From Taylorella equigenitalis ATCC 35865 (GTDB lineage: Bacteria > Pseudomonadota > Gammaproteobacteria > Burkholderiales > Burkholderiaceae_B): a DNA stretch of 64,000 nucleotides. Below are positions 58,641 to 64,000 of the stretch, piece by piece. Position 1 is the first letter of the stretch; each line of letters begins with the position of its first letter. Both the position numbers and the translations under genes were made by a program. Location of the stretch: contig NC_018108.1 in the NCBI RefSeq assembly GCF_000276685.1, forward strand, positions 1,364,001 through 1,428,000. The letters run 5' to 3'. A model generated the notes under the pieces. That model was not told the origin of the DNA. It made no database searches and saw only the letters and a list, made by a program, of their open reading frames with translations.

Positions 58641-59388
58641 AATCGGATAACTTAATGTAGTCGTCAACCCCTAAATCTTCTGCTCTTAGGGCCTCGTTTA
58701 TATTTAAAAATTCCCAATCGATATCGTAAGACTTTAGAACCCCTCTAAGCATTTTTCTTCTTTGAGAGAAGGCTTGTTGAACAACCTTTGAAAACACATC
58801 ATAGGACTTTGGCTTAGGTCTATCACTTGCAAGAGGGAGCATCTTGACTACAGCAGAATCTACCTTAGGTGGTGGTGTAAATGCTTCAGGAGGAACATCA
58901 AGTATGGAATGCATTTTATATCGCTCTTGAAGCATAACTGATAACCTGCCATACTCCGAACTACCAGGTTTAGCAACCATTCTGTCCACCACTTCCTTTT
59001 GAAGCATGAAATGTTGGTCAACTACAGAATCAGCATATTTAAGTAGATGAAAAAGAATAGGACTAGATATATTATATGGAAGGTTACCAACTATCCTTAA
59101 GGGTGTAGGAAATATGGAAAAATCTACATCCAGTACATCTGATTCGATAACAGTTAGTTTTGATTCATCATGTGTTTTTCTAAGCTTAGCAGCCAAATCT
59201 CTATCAATCTCAATCACATATAGATGATTTAATTTAGATAGTAGAACATTAGTTAATGCAGATAAGCCAGGACCTATCTCAACAACACAATCAGAGGCAT
59301 TTAACGATAATTTACGAACAATCTCATCGGGCACACTTTGGTCAGTCAAAAAATGCTGACCAAATCTTTTCCTAGCTTGATGTGCCAT
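58609..59388 (-). CDS. rsmA: 16S rRNA dimethyladenosine transferase RsmA/KsgA
   Basis: Dimethylates A1518 and A1519 of 16S r[33 protein letters not shown] (SAM loop), [15 protein letters not shown] (catalytic NLPY), [25 protein letters not shown], and [12 protein letters not shown] are all present. At 259 aa it is complete. It is 3 bp downstream of surA, the conserved lptD-surA-rsmA order. Confidence 0.97.
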   Translation of the reverse strand: MAHQARKRFGQHFLTDQSVPDEIVRKLSLNASDCVVEIGPGLSALTNVLLSKLNHLYVIEIDRDLAAKLRKTHDESKLTVIESDVLDVDFSIFPTPLRIVGNLPYNISSPILFHLLKYADSVVDQHFMLQKEVVDRMVAKPGSSEYGRLSVMLQERYKMHSILDVPPEAFTPPPKVDSAVVKMLPLASDRPKPKSYDVFSKVVQQAFSQRRKMLRGVLKSYDIDWEFLNINEALRAEDLGVDDYIKLSDFILEKRLNKS

Positions 59389-59391
59389 AGA

Positions 59392-60867
59392 TTACTGGGC
59401 TGTTTTAAATCCAGTAAGCCTATTTTCGATATAGGATTGAGTACGTAGTTGATTTATCCAATCTTCCAATATGTTTTCTGACTGCTGCTGATAAAGCATT
59501 TCATATGCTACATCTTTTCTAATGTCAGATTTACGGTCAAGGCTTCTTCTTTCAAGAACTTCCATTATGTGCCAACCAAATTTAGTACGGATAGGTTCAC
59601 TAACTTGGTTAAGTGGCAATGAAAACGCCGCCTGATCAAAAGCAGGGTCCGCACTTCCACGCACTATCCAGCTAAGATCTCCTCCTAATGGAGCAGACGT
59701 GTCATCTGAATATTTTTCAGCTAAATCACTAAATTCTGCACCAGATTTAAGTTGATTAGCAATATCAACTATTTTTTCATATGCCTTTTGCTCATCAACA
59801 ACTGGATTAATAGCAACAAGAATATGGCGAACATGGGATTCTTCTACTTCAACAGGACCTTCTTTTATAGCAGCTTTTTCCTTTTCGCTAAGCTGTGGTT
59901 GCGGTGGGTCTGGAAGCCTAACATTTACTGTTTTAACTCTTTGATCTACTAAACCTCTTCTTTCTACTACTCGTAGAATATGAAAGCCATTTGCTGCTTG
60001 GAATACACCAGAAGTGCGACCATCTCTCACATTTTTAGTAGCATTCATAAACAGGGCTGGCCAATCCTCATTCATACGAATACCAAGATTTCCGCCATTT
60101 GCCGCTTCAGGACCATCAGAATACTGACGTGCCACATCTGCGAATTTTTGACCTTTTCTTATTTTACTTAAAGCCTCATTTGCTTTAGCCTTAGCTGCAG
60201 CAACCGTCTCAGGCGAAGATCCCTCAGGAACACGGATATAGATATGTTGTAGAGAAATGGCCTTAGGTACAAAGTATTGCTCTACCACTTGGCGTTTTTC
60301 AAATCTAGGCTCAACTTTAACAGGCTCTTTGTACCCCTTTGGTAGTCCAGTAGGATTTTGAGCTAAATACGCTTCTATATCATGAGGTGTAATATTTATA
60401 CGATCACGAATAATTGCGGCTTTTAAATCTTCAATCAAAATCTGCTGGCGTATATTTTTTAAATACTCATCCCAATTTATATTGTATTGAGAAGAAGCAG
60501 CTTTCATTTGTTCAGGAGTTAAACCATTTTGAGCAGCAATATTCTGTATAGCTTGAGCTACCCTTTGGTCTGACACAGTAAGTCCTCTCTCCTTTGCGAA
60601 AGTATCCATTAATTTTTCATCTATAAGAGATTGAAGTACTGCTTCATCTGAAAAATGTTGGCCAGAAATGCGCAAAGTATTTAGTCTTGAAGCAAAGTCA
60701 CCCATAGTTATAACTTCATCATTAACCACTGCAAGGATTTGCTCAGTTGCATTTTTAGACAGCGTATGTTTAACCTGATTTTTAACTTGTTTTGTATCGC
60801 TTTGTGCAATTGCAAATACACTTGATAAAGCTAGAGATAAAGTGATTATTTTTTTTGTAAATGACAT
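59392..60867 (-). CDS. surA: periplasmic chaperone SurA (peptidyl-prolyl isomerase)
   Basis: Signal peptide (KKIITLSLALSSVFAIAQ), SurA N-terminal domain (ILAVVNDEVITMGDFASRL), and two parvulin domains with QHIYIRVPEGSS...FADVARQYSDGPEAANGGNLG and RHILVAINP...FSDLAEKYSDDTSAPLGGDLSWI. It guides outer-membrane proteins, LptD among them, through the periplasm. The start overlaps the lptD stop by 1 bp. At 491 aa it is slightly longer than usual, with a linker near 190. Confidence 0.95.
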   Translation of the reverse strand: MSFTKKIITLSLALSSVFAIAQSDTKQVKNQVKHTLSKNATEQILAVVNDEVITMGDFASRLNTLRISGQHFSDEAVLQSLIDEKLMDTFAKERGLTVSDQRVAQAIQNIAAQNGLTPEQMKAASSQYNINWDEYLKNIRQQILIEDLKAAIIRDRINITPHDIEAYLAQNPTGLPKGYKEPVKVEPRFEKRQVVEQYFVPKAISLQHIYIRVPEGSSPETVAAAKAKANEALSKIRKGQKFADVARQYSDGPEAANGGNLGIRMNEDWPALFMNATKNVRDGRTSGVFQAANGFHILRVVERRGLVDQRVKTVNVRLPDPPQPQLSEKEKAAIKEGPVEVEESHVRHILVAINPVVDEQKAYEKIVDIANQLKSGAEFSDLAEKYSDDTSAPLGGDLSWIVRGSADPAFDQAAFSLPLNQVSEPIRTKFGWHIMEVLERRSLDRKSDIRKDVAYEMLYQQQSENILEDWINQLRTQSYIENRLTGFKTAQ

Positions 60868-63269
60868 TATTCGTACCTTTCAAACGGAGAAATCTCAGGA
60901 ATTGGATTAGAAATATTTTGATATCCTGGGATACTAGACTTTAAAAGCCCCAACGGATCAGGCCCAGCTGAACCTAACCCATTTAATTCTAACTGAAAAT
61001 AGATTGCCGTATTCGATTTTGAAGCGGAAAGTGCATATCGTTGTAACACAAATCTGGTAGAGAAGCAGCAATTATCCTTATATTCTAGCCCCAAAATAGA
61101 TTGGGTTGATTTGCTTTCTCTAATGGAATAGTCCCATCTACCCACGGCAAATATTTTTTTTGTGATTGGCCATTGGGTGGCAATGCTCACACTCTCCCTT
61201 CCTTTAAGCTGATACACATCTATAAAACTTTTGCCATGCTCATCATAATAATAAGGTTCTTTTTGATATCTATAGGTAAATGCCAACGCTGCCAAGCGTT
61301 TAGGTTTCCATCTTAGAGAAAAGAATGTCTGCGATGACAAAAATTTCTTTTGCGAATCTATTTGCCAGCCAGCCTGAACATTTAACGTATCTGTCAAAGC
61401 TACAGAAATATCAGCCAATATTTCTGATTTTTTTAACTTATGAAGTCTTTGTTTTTTTGAAATACTAACCTTTTGCTTTGTGAAATAAAATTTCTGAGCA
61501 AGTTGCACTGCCATGCGCTCTTTTCCAGAACCTTCATCAAACCACCTAGAGGTTAAACCCATAGTTAAACTATTAGCATTATTTATTCTATCCCAACCGC
61601 CAGTAAAAATATTTTCTGAAAACGCATTAGCAAAGTTAAGATAACTCAATGAAGTGTCATATTTAGGTATGTCAGATTGGTCTTTGTATGGTATATAGAG
61701 ATAGTAAAGCCTAGGCTCTAAAGTTTGGTATTTAGGCTTTCCAAATAAATGAGATTTTCTTTCAAATATCATGCCCGCATCAATTGAGTATATTGGCAAT
61801 ACTCTAGTCTGACTTTCAATCTGCCTACCCGACTGAGCTGAAAATTTTTTTCTTGAATTCTCGAGATTCTTCTTCCAATTAGTTTTATAGTGGGAAATAT
61901 GTAATCCAATTGCCGGTTTAATATACCATCCCGCTCGTTCTATAGGATATGAAATCTTAGTGTAAGATGAAAGTCTAGACCCATCAGGAGCTAGGGGCTG
62001 GTGGGGCCAAACTTTATTTCGTTGAAATTTAAAATTCGTATAAGAAAGCTCTGTGCTGATATCAAAACCGCCTACATCGTACCATTGACCTTTAATATTT
62101 AGTTCAGGTAGTCTTTCATACTTATAGTAGTAAATATGCTTAGCTGTATCATCCGATGTTAAATCGTGCAAAGATTGATATTTTGTAAAAGCTAAAAATC
62201 CTTTAATTGAGCTATTATTTGTGAAATTTAAACTGATACTTTTAGGAAGAAATATTTTAGTTTCTTGATAGTTTTGCAGATTACTAAAATCGCGTACATA
62301 GTCAGAATCAGAAACCGCATTAAAATTTGCTTCTAGTGAGAAATCAAACCCTAAAAAACTTCCTAAAGTATGTTTGTGATTAAATCCTAATAACCACCTA
62401 TTAGCTTTTCTGAGAGAATCTCGAGGTAAAAAATATAACTCTACACTTCCATTAAAAGATGGGTAAAGATATCTGAATTCGGACCCTAATTGAAACCCAC
62501 GTTTATAGTAAAACTGATTATAGAGAGTTAAATCTAAATTTGGTGCTATGTTCCAGTAATATGGTACTGTTAACCCAAACCCACTCCTAGAAGTGGATGA
62601 GATAGTAGGTGTTAAAAACCCTGAGGTTCTTTCCTTTTTAAGGGGAAATGTCAAATATGGGGACCAAAAAACAGGCACATCACCTAAATACAAAGAGGTG
62701 TCAGTAGCTTCAATTTTGTTCTCGTCGTCGAAAACATCAATTTCTTTTGCTTTAAGATGCCAAAATTTGTCTTCGCAGTTACAAGAAGAGTATGTCGTTT
62801 GGCTTAAATGAAGATGATTTTCATCGATAAGTTCAGCTTTTTTAGTAGTTCCAGAACCACCATTACTAAGACGAAAATTCGCCTCATCCATAACACCAGT
62901 TTTTGCATTCACATTATATTTAAGTGACGGAGTGGCAATAAAATTCCCTCCACTTAATAATCTAACTCCACCTACAGCCTGTAATTCACCACTTTTTATG
63001 TTATAAACTATGGAATCCGCTTTAACAACTGAATCTGTTCTTCGAACCTGGGCTCCGCCATTCAACTTCACTACATCTTTATTTTTACTATAGACTACAG
63101 AATCACTAATGGTAAAAGTTGTGACATTATTTTTATCGATTTTATTGATATTAAGAAGGTCACTCGTGTCTAAAGAAGGCATATTACTTTGAGCCGCAAA
63201 CATAGTAGTCGTGCTGGCTACAAATATTAATAAACCTTTACTTAAATAATCAAAAAAAATCTTAGACAC
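60867..63269 (-). CDS. lptD: LPS-assembly outer membrane protein LptD
   Basis: Places LPS in the outer leaflet together with LptE. Signal peptide, OstA/LptA-like jellyroll (SDSVVYSKNKDVVKLNGGAQVRRTD, residues about 55-80), then a large beta barrel. It has a CxC pair at 163 and 165 and a CC pair near 740, matching the cysteines that form the structural disulfides in LptD. At 800 aa it is full length. It is divergent from the AmgK-like kinase gene with a 64-bp gap. Confidence 0.95.
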   Translation of the reverse strand: MSKIFFDYLSKGLLIFVASTTTMFAAQSNMPSLDTSDLLNINKIDKNNVTTFTISDSVVYSKNKDVVKLNGGAQVRRTDSVVKADSIVYNIKSGELQAVGGVRLLSGGNFIATPSLKYNVNAKTGVMDEANFRLSNGGSGTTKKAELIDENHLHLSQTTYSSCNCEDKFWHLKAKEIDVFDDENKIEATDTSLYLGDVPVFWSPYLTFPLKKERTSGFLTPTISSTSRSGFGLTVPYYWNIAPNLDLTLYNQFYYKRGFQLGSEFRYLYPSFNGSVELYFLPRDSLRKANRWLLGFNHKHTLGSFLGFDFSLEANFNAVSDSDYVRDFSNLQNYQETKIFLPKSISLNFTNNSSIKGFLAFTKYQSLHDLTSDDTAKHIYYYKYERLPELNIKGQWYDVGGFDISTELSYTNFKFQRNKVWPHQPLAPDGSRLSSYTKISYPIERAGWYIKPAIGLHISHYKTNWKKNLENSRKKFSAQSGRQIESQTRVLPIYSIDAGMIFERKSHLFGKPKYQTLEPRLYYLYIPYKDQSDIPKYDTSLSYLNFANAFSENIFTGGWDRINNANSLTMGLTSRWFDEGSGKERMAVQLAQKFYFTKQKVSISKKQRLHKLKKSEILADISVALTDTLNVQAGWQIDSQKKFLSSQTFFSLRWKPKRLAALAFTYRYQKEPYYYDEHGKSFIDVYQLKGRESVSIATQWPITKKIFAVGRWDYSIRESKSTQSILGLEYKDNCCFSTRFVLQRYALSASKSNTAIYFQLELNGLGSAGPDPLGLLKSSIPGYQNISNPIPEISPFERYE

Positions 63270-63333
63270 AGGCAGAAGCTAGACTAGCAATTAATACTAA
63301 AATATTAAAAGAACAAATTATAAAGTAGATTGT

Positions 63334-64000
63334 ATGGCAATAACTCCTGACTCACGATTTGAAAAACTTAGAAACTGGCTTTTTTCGTTTAAGGATAATT
63401 ATGGATTTGATTTAGACTCTCTTAGAGCGGCCTCTAGCGATGCCAGCTTTAGAAGGTATTTTAGAGTCGATGCCAAAGATGGAACTTTCATAATTATGGA
63501 TGCACCTCCTGAAAAACAAGACTGTAAGCCATTTATAAATATTTCAGAAAGGCTTAAAGAAGCATCCGTAAATGTCCCAAAAATACTAGAGAAAGATGAA
63601 ACTGAAGGTTTTTTACTCTTAAATGACTTAGGAGAAAAAAATTATTATTCCGCTATTCATGATGGTCTTTCTGATCAGGAAATTCAAAGCATTTATTTAA
63701 AAGCTATAAATGAACTTATAAAAATGCAAAAGGCGAATAAGGAGGCATTGCCAAAATACAGTAAGGAAAAAATGCTTGAAGAACTAAAACTTTTTCCTGA
63801 ATGGTACGTATCAAAGCTATCTAAATATGAATTATCAGCACCTCAAAGCATTCAGTTAGAAGAGATTTTCAATTTAATATGCGAAAGAACTTCTAAAGAG
63901 GCACAAGTTTTTGTTCATAGAGATTTTCATTCGCCAAATATTATGTACTCACCTAATGATATTGCACCTGGAATAATTGATTTTCAAGATGCCGTTGAGG
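63334..64000 (+). CDS. amgK: sugar kinase of the AmgK/aminoglycoside phosphotransferase family, partial
   Basis: The 5' two-thirds of a kinase that runs off the window. SDASFRRYFRV is the ATP loop, FIIMDAPPEKQDCKPF contains the Lys-equivalent region, LLNDLGEKNYYSA follows, and FVHRDFHSPNIMY has the catalytic HxDxxxxN with DFQDA as the metal-binding segment. AmgK phosphorylates N-acetylmuramate and N-acetylglucosamine at C1 for wall recycling. Divergence from lptD is the usual location, where it is normally followed by murU. Confidence 0.85.
   Translation, partial: MAITPDSRFEKLRNWLFSFKDNYGFDLDSLRAASSDASFRRYFRVDAKDGTFIIMDAPPEKQDCKPFINISERLKEASVNVPKILEKDETEGFLLLNDLGEKNYYSAIHDGLSDQEIQSIYLKAINELIKMQKANKEALPKYSKEKMLEELKLFPEWYVSKLSKYELSAPQSIQLEEIFNLICERTSKEAQVFVHRDFHSPNIMYSPNDIAPGIIDFQDAVE

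Overview
The window is a gene-dense stretch of chromosome from an AT-rich Gram-negative bacterium. Gene content and order point to the betaproteobacterial family Alcaligenaceae: hda-pcnB-folK, dusB-fis-purH-ruvC-ruvA, secA-M23 peptidase-dciA-lpxC-ftsZ, a fused MurE-MurF ligase, and rsmA-surA-lptD. The low G+C (about 37 percent, judged by eye) in that family suggests a Taylorella-like organism. This is inference from gene content, not a database match.

Region 1 (1-6.1 kb) has the 3' end of hda, pcnB, folK, galU, a shortened pgi and a two-gene diheme cytochrome c operon of the thiosulfate dehydrogenase TsdA/TsdB type. Region 2 (6.1-7.3 kb) is a decayed islet. It holds a broken lipoprotein/membrane gene and a twice-frameshifted remnant of a Tae4-like type VI secretion amidase effector, next to three tRNA genes (Pro, Ser, Leu). 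Region 3 (7.8-20.8 kb) is housekeeping: a Nudix hydrolase, pyrD, a thioredoxin-like protein, rhlE, a CtaG-like protein, dusB-fis-purH, ruvC-ruvA, a TRAP transporter permease pair lodged between ruvA and ruvB, then thiO-thiS-thiG.

Region 4 (20.8-22.9 kb) is a prophage remnant at a tRNA-Lys gene. It consists of an integrase 3' fragment next to the tRNA and a tail-tube-like gene split by a decayed IS1634-family element. The element sits in the middle of a near-perfect palindrome. Region 5 (23-27.7 kb) has two adjacent carbohydrate-enzyme homologues, a deacetylase and a GH31 protein, both with substituted catalytic residues. Next to them is an mnmC whose methyltransferase half looks degenerate. 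Region 6 (27.7-34.5 kb) has mgtE, secA, an M23 peptidase, dciA and lpxC.

Region 7 (34.5-51.4 kb) is a complete division and cell wall (dcw) cluster on the minus strand: mraZ-rsmH-ftsL-ftsI-murEF-mraY-murD-ftsW-murG-murC-ddl-ftsQ-ftsA-ftsZ. It is preceded by 10-bp-phased MraZ-box repeats and ends in a terminator. Region 8 (51.6-64 kb) has the RNase P RNA, a catalase, glyQ-glyS-gmhB-plsC, a YgjP-like metalloprotein, then rsmA, surA and lptD on the minus strand, and the start of an AmgK-like kinase.

The most striking unexplained signal is an 8-mer, TGGCAATG (core GGCAATG). By hand count the core occurs at least 50 times, on both strands, in all reading frames and about once per 1.3 kb, where roughly 5 are expected by composition. 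It is absent from the prophage remnant. Its density and spread resemble a DNA uptake sequence or another genome-wide recognition word.
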